Positions 8,519-16,668 of a DNA stretch of 64,000 nt are shown here, one piece after another. Where the stretch lies: the NCBI RefSeq assembly GCF_900182935.1, contig NZ_FXUE01000001.1, positions 496,001 to 560,000 on the forward strand. Reading direction: 5' to 3'. The DNA comes from Fibrobacter sp. UWB10 (GTDB lineage: Bacteria; Fibrobacterota; Fibrobacteria; Fibrobacterales; Fibrobacteraceae). The notes beneath the pieces were generated by a model that was not told where the DNA came from, searched no databases, and saw only the letters and a list, made by a program, of their open reading frames with translations. The stretch's first letter is position 1. Each line of letters opens with the position of its first letter. The translations under genes and the position numbers were made by a program.

Positions 8519-9439
8519 TTAGCCTTTCAGAGCCTGGAACGCTTCAATCGTTTCGACCGGAGTGACCTTCACATCGCGGCTGATCTTGCGCATCAGGCCC
8601 ATGAGCACCTTGCCGGAACCCACTTCGACACCCTGCGTCACGCCTAAGGACATAGCCTTGTTCATGCAGTCATTCCAACGGACCGGAGATACCAGTTGCT
8701 TCACCAAAAGTTCGGCAAGTTCGGCACCCTTCGTGACAGGTTCTGCAATCACGTTAGCAATCACGGGCTTTTCGACATCGTTAAACTTGGTCTTTGCAAT
8801 GGCTTCGGCAAGGCCAGCCTGAGCAAACTGCATGAGCGGGCTGTGGAAGGCGCCAGACACGGCGAGCGGGATGGCCTTGATACCGGCGGCACCGCAGTTT
8901 TCAACGAGTTTGTTCACGCCAGCGACCGCACCGGAAACTACGATCTGACCCGGGCAGTTGATGTTTGCCGGAACCACGGTACCAGCATCCTTCACGGCTT
9001 CGCAAAGTTCAAGAATCTTGGCTTCGTCCTGGCCCATGATAGCAGCCATGGCACCCGGATTCTTGGAACCGGCACTGGCCATGAGTTCACCACGGGTACG
9101 CACCAGGCGCAGACCTTCTTCAAAGCTGAAACCGCCGGCGGCGTAAATAGCGGAGTATTCACCGAGGGAGTGACCGGCCACATAGTCAAAAGCAAAGCCT
9201 TCGGACTTGAGAAGTTCCATGACCATAGCGGACACGGTAAAGAGGGCCGGCTGCGTGTTATCGGTGCTCTTCAAAACATCTTCGGGACCTTCGGCCATGA
9301 GCTTGGAAAGCGAGAAGCCGAGAATTTCGTCGGCCTGCTGCATGAGTTTCTTGGCCGGTTCAAAAGTAGAAGCGAGCGTCTGGCCCATGCCCACATACTG
9401 GGCACCCTGGCCGGGGAAAAGCAAAATCGTCTTAGACAT
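8519..9439 (-). CDS. fabD: Malonyl-CoA:ACP transacylase
   Basis: Loads malonyl groups from CoA to acyl carrier protein. The 306-residue protein starts MSKTILLFPGQGAQYVGMG, the classic FabD N-terminus. The nucleophile Ser91 lies in AGHSLGEYSA, and the partner His is in VSGAFHSPLM. The ATG at 9439 is preceded by AGAGG; a longer in-frame start at 9469 would add ten non-conserved residues. It is first gene of the fabD-fabG-acpP block. fabH, which usually precedes fabD, is not in the window. Confidence 0.95.
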   Translation of the reverse strand: MSKTILLFPGQGAQYVGMGQTLASTFEPAKKLMQQADEILGFSLSKLMAEGPEDVLKSTDNTQPALFTVSAMVMELLKSEGFAFDYVAGHSLGEYSAIYAAGGFSFEEGLRLVRTRGELMASAGSKNPGAMAAIMGQDEAKILELCEAVKDAGTVVPANINCPGQIVVSGAVAGVNKLVENCGAAGIKAIPLAVSGAFHSPLMQFAQAGLAEAIAKTKFNDVEKPVIANVIAEPVTKGAELAELLVKQLVSPVRWNDCMNKAMSLGVTQGVEVGSGKVLMGLMRKISRDVKVTPVETIEAFQALKG

Positions 9440-9607
9440 TATAGATAAACCTCTGCGGCTAGACCGCATTTTATTGTTTCGCGCTACAATTTAGAAAATA
9501 AGGGCAAGCGTCATTGAATCACTAGCCCCTGTATACAAGAAATTGTAAATATATGTTTTTTAGCACATTTTCATAATAAGCGAATTAATGAAAAATCTGT
9601 CTAAAAA

Positions 9608-9695
9608 AGGAGATCCCGTCCCCGTTCCGAGGATCATATCCCCTAAGCAGCAAAGCTGCAAGTGGCTATTGTCATCTACGTGCGGGAAGACAATC
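9608..9695. repeat. GGAGATC-type dispersed element, copy A
   Basis: A stretch from GGAGATCCCG to GCGGGAAGACAATC matches the reverse complement of 59527-59612: shared blocks are GGAGATC, CCCCGTTCCGAGGAT, TAAGCA, TGCAAGTG and GGGAAGACAAT. The fabD upstream gap 9440-9762 holds this repeat, the plsX terminator and about 120 AT-rich bases with the presumed fabD promoter; no gene is seen. Confidence 0.75.
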
Positions 9696-9699
9696 TAAT

Positions 9700-9726
9700 G
9701 AAAAAAGAACCCCGAGTTATCGGGGT
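9700..9726 (-). terminator. Rho-independent terminator of the yceD-rpmF-plsX operon
   Basis: Minus-strand ACCCCGA-taac-TCGGGGT stem followed by TTCTTTTTT, 37 bases after the plsX stop. It separates plsX transcription from fabD. Confidence 0.88.
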
Positions 9727-9762
9727 CCCTGAAACCTGGTTTCAATAAGCTAATTATCGAGC

Positions 9763-10746
9763 TTACTTTGCTTCGGAGGGTTCATCCTTGATAGCGAGCA
9801 GGCGTTCGTTGACGTTCTTCGAGACACCCTTTTCGGCGTACTTGGCAGCCACTTCCACAGCCTTTTCGATAGCGAGAGCATCGGAACGACCGTGAGCGAT
9901 AATGCCGGTACCGTTCAGGCCGAGCAGCAAGGCGCCACCCGTCATGCGGTAGTCCCACATTTCGTCGAAACGACGACCATTCGGGGTATCGATGACACCG
10001 AACATCTTCTTGTGCAGTTCGTAGAAGCCTTCGAGCATCTTCAGAACAACGTTGCCTGTAAAGCCAGAGGTCACCACCACGTCAGCAACACCTTCGATAA
10101 GCGTTTCGCCTTCGATGTTACCAATGAAGTTCACCGGGGCGGACTTCAGCAACTGGTGAGCTTCCTGCAGCACAGCCGGGCCCTTGTGTTCTTCTTCGCC
10201 CATATTGAGGAGGCCAACCTTCGGCTTTTCATAACCGAAGTAGGTCTCGGCGAAAGCGGAACCTGCAATGGCGAAATCCACCAAGGTAGCGGCGCGTTCG
10301 TCGACGTTAGCACCGGCATCGACCAAGATGATCGGACGGTCAGCGGTCGGAATCACGCAGCCGATAGGCGGACGGCTGAATTTGTCTGTAGTACGACCAA
10401 GAAGCATAAGGCAGCTGGCCATCATGGCGCCAGAGTTACCGGCACTCACGGAGGCATCTACCATGCCCTTCTTCTGCAAGGCAACGCAAGTCACCAAGCC
10501 GGAATGGGGCTTCTTCTTGAGGACTTCGACAGGATGTTCGTCCATGGCCACAGGATCCGGTGCATCGACCACGGAAATGCCTTTGCCAGCATAGCCAAGC
10601 TTTTCGAGCTTAGCCTTGACCTCGGCCTCCGGTCCGCACAGAACCACATGCAGGTTTTCGTTCTTGTTGACGGCGTTAACCGCACCTTCAATTACTACGT
10701 CTGGGGCGAAATCGCCACCGAGAGCATCAAGAGCAACTTTTACCAT
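9763..10746 (-). CDS. plsX: Phosphate acyltransferase PlsX
   Basis: Makes acyl-phosphate from acyl-ACP, the first step of phospholipid synthesis with PlsY. It is 327 residues, starting MVKVALDALGGDFAPD, the family signature. Further conserved blocks are SAGNSGAMMA, VDAGANVD and NMGEEEHKG. I chose the second of two nearby ATGs (10746), because AGGAG then lies six bases upstream; the ATG at 10752 would touch the ribosome site. It is downstream of rpmF in a conserved yceD-rpmF-plsX order. Confidence 0.95.
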   Translation of the reverse strand: MVKVALDALGGDFAPDVVIEGAVNAVNKNENLHVVLCGPEAEVKAKLEKLGYAGKGISVVDAPDPVAMDEHPVEVLKKKPHSGLVTCVALQKKGMVDASVSAGNSGAMMASCLMLLGRTTDKFSRPPIGCVIPTADRPIILVDAGANVDERAATLVDFAIAGSAFAETYFGYEKPKVGLLNMGEEEHKGPAVLQEAHQLLKSAPVNFIGNIEGETLIEGVADVVVTSGFTGNVVLKMLEGFYELHKKMFGVIDTPNGRRFDEMWDYRMTGGALLLGLNGTGIIAHGRSDALAIEKAVEVAAKYAEKGVSKNVNERLLAIKDEPSEAK

Positions 10747-10777
10747 GGACATCTCCTTACAACAGTAGAACCGTTAA

Positions 10778-10963
10778 TTATTCGGCATCCTTCATGTTGA
10801 TCACTTCGACACCATTGTAGTAGCCGCAAACCGGGCACACGCGGTGCGGGCGCTTCACGGAACCGCAATGATCGCAGGTAGCCATAGCGGGCACTTCCAT
10901 CTTCCAGTGGGTGCGGCGCTTGTCACGACGGGCGGTCGAGGTTTTTCTTTTAGGTACTGCCAT
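10778..10963 (-). CDS. rpmF: 50S ribosomal protein L32
   Basis: Small zinc-finger-type ribosomal protein of 61 residues. The N-terminus MAVPKRKTSTARRDKRR is diagnostic, and four cysteines in CDHCGS...CPVCGYYNG form the zinc ribbon. AGGAG lies six bases before the ATG. It is two bases downstream of the DUF177 gene, the usual partner. Confidence 0.97.
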   Translation of the reverse strand: MAVPKRKTSTARRDKRRTHWKMEVPAMATCDHCGSVKRPHRVCPVCGYYNGVEVINMKDAE

Positions 10964-10965
10964 TT

Positions 10966-11493
10966 TTAACTCCTATTTTCCATTTTGCTCTTAAGAGCCT
11001 TGAGTTTTTCCCAACGGGGGTCCATGGGTTTTTCGCCCGATTCGCCACCGTCGGCTTGATTGTTTGTTACAAAGATAAAATCTTCGTCAGGATTTTTCAC
11101 GGGTGCGACTGGTTCTTGCAATATAACCAGCTGTCGGACGCACTCGGAAACATCTACGAAGCTCTGCCCCTGGGGAATCTGGTAGGCAAAAACGTCAACA
11201 TCGTCTTCGTCCAGTTCCTGTTGAGCCACCTGGGTACGCGTCACCTCGATCACGACTTCGGTCGTAAAGGGGCGGTCGAACGGCTCCAGGGTGCGGGAGC
11301 AGGTCAGAGTTTGCACTCCGGAGATAGAACCAGTCACAAGGCACTTGCTTTCGCCTTCGGGGCTTACCAACACCTCGGCTACCAGGTCGCCCTTGAGGTG
11401 CAGTTCGTCGAAGATCTCGGGGGCATCGGAGCGGGACCAGACCACCCGGCGGTCTTCGGAATCAACAAGTTTTTGTGCGATATCTAATCTCAA
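10966..11493 (-). CDS. YceD/DUF177 family protein
   Basis: Family of unknown exact role, linked in E. coli and plants to 23S rRNA accumulation, and almost always encoded before rpmF as here. It is 175 residues. The signature core is CLVTGSISGVQTLTCSRTLEPFDRPF, with the conserved C-x-R, then EEDVDVFAY-like and CVRQLVILQEPVAP blocks. The start is unusual: the frame opens with TTG at 11493 and no clear ribosome site. The true start could differ by a few codons. Confidence 0.85.
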   Translation of the reverse strand: MRLDIAQKLVDSEDRRVVWSRSDAPEIFDELHLKGDLVAEVLVSPEGESKCLVTGSISGVQTLTCSRTLEPFDRPFTTEVVIEVTRTQVAQQELDEDDVDVFAYQIPQGQSFVDVSECVRQLVILQEPVAPVKNPDEDFIFVTNNQADGGESGEKPMDPRWEKLKALKSKMENRS

Positions 11494-11507
11494 AGTAGCC
11501 CAAATTT

Positions 11508-11552
11508 AGTAAAAACCGCGATACAAGTCAATGTTTGACGAATTTCGCGGTT
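11508..11552 (-). terminator. Probable terminator after efflux adaptor gene
   Basis: Minus-strand AACCGCGA ... TCGCGGTT with a 23-base loop, followed by TTTAC. It lies 12 bases past the adaptor stop. The long loop makes it a weaker case than the other terminators. Confidence 0.5.
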
Positions 11553-11563
11553 AAAGTTTGCGT

Positions 11564-12934
11564 TTACTTTTTCTTTTTGCCGGGGGGACCGGGCATGAAG
11601 GGGCTGCTGGCAGCGGACTTTTCCTTGGTGGTGCCGAGGGTTTCTTGGCTTACGACCACGGAGTCTCCTACGGAGAGGCCCTTGAGAATCTGGATGTTCA
11701 CGCCGTCACTAATGCCGGTCTTGACGGGGCGCGGGGCGGCCTTGCCGTCAATGCTGACCCAGACCATGCTGCCGGAGGGCTTCTTCGCGCCGCTACGCTT
11801 CTTGAATACGCCCTTGCCGCCCTTGCCGCCACCCGGCGGGCCGAATCCGCCGGGACCGCCCGGGGGCGGGCCGCCTGCGCCCATGTCGGGCGGCGGAGGC
11901 GGGAAGTCTCCCTTCGCAAATGCGCTGTCGCCTGCGAGCGAGTCGCGGCCCATGCGCGGCGGGCGCGGCATGTCCTTCGGGTCTGCCATCGGGGTCCCGT
12001 CTGCGGGAGTAAACTTGAGTGCCTTCACGGGAATCGCGATGGCGTCCTTCACCTCTTGCGTCACGATGGTGCAGGTCGCCGTCATGCCGGGCAAGAGCTT
12101 CTGTTCCGGGTTTTCGGCGGTAATCACGACGGTGTAAGTCACCACGTTGCTCGTGGTCGTCGGATTCAGGCGGACTTCTTGCACCGAGCCGTTGAAAGTT
12201 TCGTTCTGGAAAGCGTCTACGGTGAATGTAACGCGCTGGCCTTGCTTCACCTGACCGATGTCCGCTTCGTCTACGGCGGCCATCACCTTCATCTGGCTCA
12301 AGTCCTTGGCGATTACGAACAAAGTAGGAGTACTCATGGAGGCGGCCACCGTCTGGCCGACTTCTACCGCACGCTTTAAAACCACGCCGTCGATGGGGCT
12401 CTTGATGGTGGCGTAGCTCAAGTTGAGACGAGCCTGGTTGACTTCGTTCTGGCTGCGTTCTACGGAGAGCTTTGCCGAATTCATGTTGTATTCGGCAGTT
12501 TCCAGTTCCACAGCACTCGCAGAATGACTTTCGGAAAGTTTCTTGACGCGATTGTAGGTCGATTCCTTATACTTATAGTCGGTTTCGGCACTGCGGAAGG
12601 CGATTTCGGCCTGCGTGAGCGTGGCCTTGAGCTTGGACTTGTCGAGTTCGGCAATCACCTGGCCTTTTTTGACCTTGGAATTGAAGTCGACGTTGATTTT
12701 GGCGATGTCACCCGACACCTGCGTACCGACTTCCACCTGGTCGACGGGTTCCAGCGTACCGGTTGCCGAAATGGTGGTCGAAATCGTGGTCTGCACCACC
12801 TTGGTGCTTACGAGCGGGCCTGCGGCATTTTCGACCTTTGCGTCAAAAAAGAAAGTTTTCACCCCAAACCCGATACCCGCCAATACGGCAAGCACCACGA
12901 TAAATTTTATGATGAATTTGAGCAATCGTTTCAT
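11564..12934 (-). CDS. RND/MacA-type periplasmic adaptor subunit with Gly/Pro-rich insert
   Basis: Membrane fusion protein linking an inner-membrane transporter to an outer-membrane channel. An N-terminal membrane anchor (about 5-30) is followed by half a biotinyl-lipoyl domain (TLEPVDQVEVGTQVSGDIAK), a coiled-coil hairpin (about 95-165, LTQAEIAFRSAETDYKYKES), the second lipoyl half (SPIDGVVLKRAVEVGQTV) and a beta-barrel domain. Unusually, about 70 residues (330-395) of Pro/Gly-rich sequence (DFPPPPPDMGAGGPPPGGPG) interrupt the membrane-proximal domain. No MacB-like ABC protein or TolC lies next to it, so its partners must be encoded elsewhere, or upstream genes were lost. Confidence 0.88.
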   Translation of the reverse strand: MKRLLKFIIKFIVVLAVLAGIGFGVKTFFFDAKVENAAGPLVSTKVVQTTISTTISATGTLEPVDQVEVGTQVSGDIAKINVDFNSKVKKGQVIAELDKSKLKATLTQAEIAFRSAETDYKYKESTYNRVKKLSESHSASAVELETAEYNMNSAKLSVERSQNEVNQARLNLSYATIKSPIDGVVLKRAVEVGQTVAASMSTPTLFVIAKDLSQMKVMAAVDEADIGQVKQGQRVTFTVDAFQNETFNGSVQEVRLNPTTTSNVVTYTVVITAENPEQKLLPGMTATCTIVTQEVKDAIAIPVKALKFTPADGTPMADPKDMPRPPRMGRDSLAGDSAFAKGDFPPPPPDMGAGGPPPGGPGGFGPPGGGKGGKGVFKKRSGAKKPSGSMVWVSIDGKAAPRPVKTGISDGVNIQILKGLSVGDSVVVSQETLGTTKEKSAASSPFMPGPPGKKKK

Positions 12935-13050
12935 ACAACAGACCCAAAAATAAAAAGTATTACCGACGTTTTCGAAAATTTAGATGCGCAAGAACGACAA
13001 AAGGTTGCCTATTCGCAAGAGTTTATTCCCAATTTTTTATATTATGCTCA

Positions 13051-13092
13051 AGATCCTTCGACTACGCCCTACAGGCTACGCTCAGGATGACA
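13051..13092. repeat. REP-like palindrome (AGATCCTTCGACTACG...CTCAGGATGAC)
   Basis: Imperfect palindrome pairing CCTtcGACTACGCC with GGCTACGCTCAGG, in the 183-bp gap between the adaptor gene and the CDF gene. It is of the same type as common bacterial GATCCTTCGACT...CAGGATGAC elements. Confidence 0.65.
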
Positions 13093-13117
13093 CATCCGCC
13101 ATTCTTTCGTCTAGATT

Positions 13118-14020
13118 ATGACTCGTATTGCAAAAAAAGATGACAGTTCCGAGGTCCGCCGCGTTACGTGGGTGGGACTTGGCTGGAACGTGGTCTTGTC
13201 GGTAGGCAAGTTTTTTGCGGGTTATTTTGGCGGGTCTCAGGCACTTATTGCCGACGCCATTCACAGCGCGTCTGATTTTATTACGGATATTGCGATTATC
13301 GTCGGGTCACGTTTTTGGAATTCGCCGCCTGATGCAGAGCACCCGTATGGGCATAGGCGTTTCGAGACTCTGATTTCGGTCGGAATCGGGCTTGCGGTTT
13401 GCGCCGTGGGTCTCGGGCTAGGCTATAATGCGGTCGTGGCACTCAAAAATGGCGAGCAGTCGCACCCCGAATGGATTGCCGCGATTATGGCAGCCGTTTC
13501 GATTATCGTGAAAGAAGCTCTTTTCCGCTACACGCGGGCAAAGGGTCGCGCGATCCGCAGCGAAGCCGTCGAGGCAAACGCTTGGCACCACCGGAGCGAC
13601 GCCTATAGTTCTATTCCTGTTTTGGTCGCGGTCTTGTTCGGGATTCTTTGTCCGACGCTCTGGTTCGCAGACTCCGTAGGCGCAATTATCGTTTCTGTTT
13701 TCATTCTGCATTCGGGCTTTGAGATTGCATGGCCGGGAATCCACCGCGTGGCCGATGAAGGCGCAAGCGCCGAAGTGGCACAAAAGTTAAAAGATGTCGC
13801 ACTCGCCTGTCCGAATGTGATTAGCATTCACGGGTTCCGCACGCGTTACGTAGGGAGCGATTTGCATGTAGATTTGCATGTGGTCGTCCCCGCCGACATG
13901 ACGCTCTTGGCAGCACACGATTTAGCCGAAGAAGTAGAACGCCGTATTATTGAAGCGGGCGAAAACGTGGTCGATGCGCTTGTGCACATTGACCCCTATG
14001 ATGAAAGGAAAGTGAAATGA
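13118..14020 (+). CDS. Cation diffusion facilitator family transporter
   Basis: Inner-membrane exporter of divalent metals (Zn, Fe, Mn or similar) driven by protons. It is 300 residues with about six membrane segments. Metal-site motifs are visible: ADAIHSASD (45-53, TM2), HPYGHRRFE (75-83) and HHRSDAYSS (157-165, TM5, the usual HxxxD). The cytoplasmic C-terminal domain (from about 215) carries DLHVDLHVVVP. The metal cannot be told from sequence. Its stop overlaps the start of the peptidase gene (ATGA), so the two are translationally coupled. Confidence 0.92.
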   Translation: MTRIAKKDDSSEVRRVTWVGLGWNVVLSVGKFFAGYFGGSQALIADAIHSASDFITDIAIIVGSRFWNSPPDAEHPYGHRRFETLISVGIGLAVCAVGLGLGYNAVVALKNGEQSHPEWIAAIMAAVSIIVKEALFRYTRAKGRAIRSEAVEANAWHHRSDAYSSIPVLVAVLFGILCPTLWFADSVGAIIVSVFILHSGFEIAWPGIHRVADEGASAEVAQKLKDVALACPNVISIHGFRTRYVGSDLHVDLHVVVPADMTLLAAHDLAEEVERRIIEAGENVVDALVHIDPYDERKVK

Positions 14021-15492
14021 GAAGTTTCATGAAAAAAGTTTCAGGTGCAGTAGCTTGTATCGCAGGAGCATTGATGTTCGCGGCTCCGGCACAGGCCCAA
14101 GTCAATCTGACTGTACACAAGGAAGTTTTGCCCAACGGGCTCACGGTGCTTTTGCACCCGAACAAGCAGGCCCCTACAGTAAGTTGCCGCCTGTTTTACG
14201 TAACGGGCTCCGTGCACGAAGTTCCGGGAAAGTCGGGACTCGCCCACATTCTGGAACATGAACTTTTCAAGGGCACAAAGAAAGTCGGCATTACCGACAG
14301 CATTGCCGACGCCAAGTTTATGGCGACACAAGATAGCCTGCAGGCCTTGATCCGCCCGGCGATTTTGGCAGGTGACACCGCTAAGGTGAACAAGCTCACT
14401 GCCGAACATGATTCCGTGGTTAACGAGCACCGCAAGATTTTTGTGAAGGACGAACTTTGGAGCGCTTACCAAGCCGCCGGAGGCACAGGCTTGAACGCCT
14501 TTACTAGCGATCTCATGACCGCCTACATCGTGACTCTCCCGAAAAACAAGATTGAACTTTTCATGTGGCTCGAAGCAGACCGTATGCAGAACGCCGTACT
14601 GCGCGAGTTCTATTCCGAACGCATGGTCGTGCGCGAAGAACGCCGCATGCGCTACGACGACAAGCCGACCGGCCGATTCATCGAGACGCTCAACTCCATG
14701 ATTTACGAGGCATTCCCGTACCGCGTGCCGACTATCGGCTGGCCGAGCGACATCATGAACCTCACGCGTGAAATGGCCGACGAACATTACCGCAAGTATT
14801 ACAAGCCGCGCAATGCGATTCTGGTACTTGCAGGCGACCTCGACACGACCGCGACGATGGAAATGGTCAAGAAGTATTTTGGTCCGATTCCGACCGGCGA
14901 AGCATTCCCGCCGCTCACGATTCGCGATCCCGAACAAGCCGGCGAAAAGCGCCTGACTGTTACGCGCCCCGATGCTCCGAATATGTTTGCGTTGACCTTC
15001 AAGACTCCTGAAGTCGGCGACAGCATTCTTTACCCGCTCGACATTGCCGAGGGCGTTTTGAATGGCCGTTCCGGCAGACTTTACAAGCGCCTGGTGCAAG
15101 AAGAAAAACTTGCCGTGAGCGTGAGTGCAAGCAATAGCCCGAACAAGTACATTTCGGAATTCGGCGTCACCGTGAACATGCGCCCGGATGCCGACCCCGC
15201 GAAGGTCGAAAAAATCGTGTGGGAAGAACTTGAAAAACTCAAGACCGAACCTGTGACCGAACGCGACTTCCAGAAGGTCAAGAACCGCGCCTACGCGGGG
15301 CTCGTCCGCAGCCTGACTGACATGGAAAATGTAGCGACCATGCTTGCCTGGTATGAAATGTTCGGCGATTACCGCATCTTCTTGAATTGGGCGGATCAGC
15401 TCAATAAAGTTTCCGCCGCAGATGTTCAAGCCGCCGCACAGAAGACTTTCGTGAAAGAAAAGTCTGTCGCAGGTTTTTTGCTAAAGAAATAA
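14017..15492 (+). CDS. Secreted M16 family zinc metallopeptidase
   Basis: Insulinase-type peptidase with a signal peptide (MRSFMKKVSGAVACIAGALMFAAPAQAQ). It is periplasmic or exported. The inverted zinc motif HILEH is at 77-81 within SGLAHILEHELFKGTKK. The substrate-binding NAFTSDLMTAY block and YSERMVVREERRMR follow, then an inactive C-terminal M16 domain (PDAPNMFALTFKTP...). It is 491 residues, the length of a one-subunit bacterial M16B protein. The ATG overlaps the CDF stop, with AAGGA eight bases upstream. The link to metal transport may be accidental. Confidence 0.92.
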   Translation: MRSFMKKVSGAVACIAGALMFAAPAQAQVNLTVHKEVLPNGLTVLLHPNKQAPTVSCRLFYVTGSVHEVPGKSGLAHILEHELFKGTKKVGITDSIADAKFMATQDSLQALIRPAILAGDTAKVNKLTAEHDSVVNEHRKIFVKDELWSAYQAAGGTGLNAFTSDLMTAYIVTLPKNKIELFMWLEADRMQNAVLREFYSERMVVREERRMRYDDKPTGRFIETLNSMIYEAFPYRVPTIGWPSDIMNLTREMADEHYRKYYKPRNAILVLAGDLDTTATMEMVKKYFGPIPTGEAFPPLTIRDPEQAGEKRLTVTRPDAPNMFALTFKTPEVGDSILYPLDIAEGVLNGRSGRLYKRLVQEEKLAVSVSASNSPNKYISEFGVTVNMRPDADPAKVEKIVWEELEKLKTEPVTERDFQKVKNRAYAGLVRSLTDMENVATMLAWYEMFGDYRIFLNWADQLNKVSAADVQAAAQKTFVKEKSVAGFLLKK

Positions 15493-15515
15493 AAAATGCC
15501 GGATCTCGTCCGGCA
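15491..15515. terminator. Terminator between convergent genes
   Basis: TGCCGGA-tctcg-TCCGGCA stem. On the minus strand it is followed by six T and is a good terminator for the gene at 15521-16432. On the plus strand the T run is poor but it may still serve the M16 gene. Confidence 0.85.
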
Positions 15516-15520
15516 AAACT

Positions 15521-16432
15521 TTACTTCGCGAACTTCGCAATTTCAAGCCCGATTTCACGGGCTTTTTGCGGATTTTCGTTGTAGATAGCGTCAATTTTCT
15601 GACAGCCCAGTTCAAGCAGCTTGCGAGCCATCGACGAATCGCGTTTTTCGCGCAAGTCGCGGAGCGCAAGGTCAATCAGCTTGACATCGGCCTGAACCGG
15701 ATAGCCCTTCATGAATTCGTAGAACAGCTTGATTTGCTCGTTGTACTGTTCTTCGGTTTCGAGCGCAAGCAAGAACGGTATCACGCGCGTATTCAGGAGC
15801 TTGCCCAAATCACCCATGAAGGTATTCAGAGTCACACCCTTCGGGAAAAGTTCCTCGGAATCTTTCTGCAGGTCATCGGTGTCCACGAATTCGCCAGTTT
15901 CCAACTGCGAAAGCGCATCGTTCAAGAAATCCATTTCTTTTTTGCGGGCCTGTTCGCGGAAACGCGCCTGATAATAAATCGGGAGCGTCGTGAGGCAAAA
16001 GTGAGCCTGCCCCGCGCCAATAAATTCACCGATGTAATAGATGTCGGCGTCTTCGGCGAGAATGTCCTCTTCGCGGGTAAAGTTACCAATCTTCGCCGGA
16101 ATCGGGATGACTTCCATGCTCGAAAGTTCGTGCAGGCGTTCGCGCATCGATTCGACATCCATATCAGGCGGAAGGTCCACGCCGTCGGCTTGCATCGATT
16201 CTAGCATGTCGTTGATTTTATCATCGACAGCACGGTCAAGAGCCTTCTTGCTAGGTAAGCGCGGCGAGAACATGCGGAAATCGCCTTCGAGCGCCAAGAG
16301 ACCGTTCTTAATCATGTCATCGAACGGAGTGCCGCTATCCCGTTCATCGGGGTTCGGCAAAATCTTGGCGTAGGCAATCATGCGCCCGCACAGGTTATCG
16401 TCGTTTCCTTTTTTCTGCTCAATACCTAACAT
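15521..16432 (-). CDS. Hypothetical cytosolic protein
   Basis: No family recognised. It has 303 residues, no signal peptide and no membrane segment, is mostly helical by composition, and is acidic in the middle (TREEDILAEDADIYYIGEF). The C-terminal half (YPVQADVKLIDLALRDLREKR...) looks like a helical repeat. An in-frame ATG at 16495 was rejected, because those 21 residues are translated from a dispersed intergenic repeat. The ATG at 16432 has no clear ribosome site, and 16381 is an alternative. It is convergent with the M16 gene. Confidence 0.7.
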   Translation of the reverse strand: MLGIEQKKGNDDNLCGRMIAYAKILPNPDERDSGTPFDDMIKNGLLALEGDFRMFSPRLPSKKALDRAVDDKINDMLESMQADGVDLPPDMDVESMRERLHELSSMEVIPIPAKIGNFTREEDILAEDADIYYIGEFIGAGQAHFCLTTLPIYYQARFREQARKKEMDFLNDALSQLETGEFVDTDDLQKDSEELFPKGVTLNTFMGDLGKLLNTRVIPFLLALETEEQYNEQIKLFYEFMKGYPVQADVKLIDLALRDLREKRDSSMARKLLELGCQKIDAIYNENPQKAREIGLEIAKFAK

Positions 16433-16451
16433 ACGAGTGTGAATATAGAAA

Positions 16452-16489
16452 GATGTGCAATGTGTGATGTGGAATGTGAGATGTGACAA
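16452..16489. repeat. Dispersed AATGTGAGATG-type repeat, copy 2
   Basis: GTGCAATGTGTGATGTGGAATGTGAGATGTGA (split here as GTGCAATGTGTGATG and TGGAATGTGAGATGTGA) shares its words with 1678-1732 and 63121-63200. The following 90 bases contain another hairpin, CATTTGGTACTT ... AAAGTACAAATG. Confidence 0.6.
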
Positions 16490-16582
16490 ATGCAAAAAGC
16501 GAGCGCCGCGGTCAAGTTTACTTGAACATGGCCGAGCTTAGCATTTGGTACTTGAGCGTAGCGAAAGTACAAATGTGAGTTT

Positions 16583-16608
16583 TATAAAAAAGGGGCAAGT
16601 CTGCCCCT
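16583..16608 (-). terminator. Terminator of the pectin operon
   Basis: Minus-strand AGGGGCA-gact-TGCCCCT stem followed by TTTTTTATAA, 60 bases past the pectinesterase stop. A second GC hairpin, ACGGGGC-tcc-GCCCCGT at 16639-16655, lies between. Confidence 0.85.
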
Positions 16609-16668
16609 CGTTCACACTTCGTTGTTCACTACCCCATCGAACGGGGCTCCGCCCCGTAACGCCCCATT

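Noticed and set aside
8696-9448. 250-codon plus-strand frame over fabD, and similar long plus-strand frames at 7720-8565 and 9892-10800
   Set aside because: Antisense shadows of fabD, fabG and plsX caused by biased third codon positions.
14041-15429. 462-codon minus-strand frame across the M16 peptidase gene
   Set aside because: His- and Val-rich nonsense protein antisense to a gene with a clear HILEH motif and signal peptide.
16433-16495. N-terminal extension of the hypothetical protein at 15521
   Set aside because: These codons are translated from the AATGTGAGATG dispersed repeat, not conserved-looking coding sequence.
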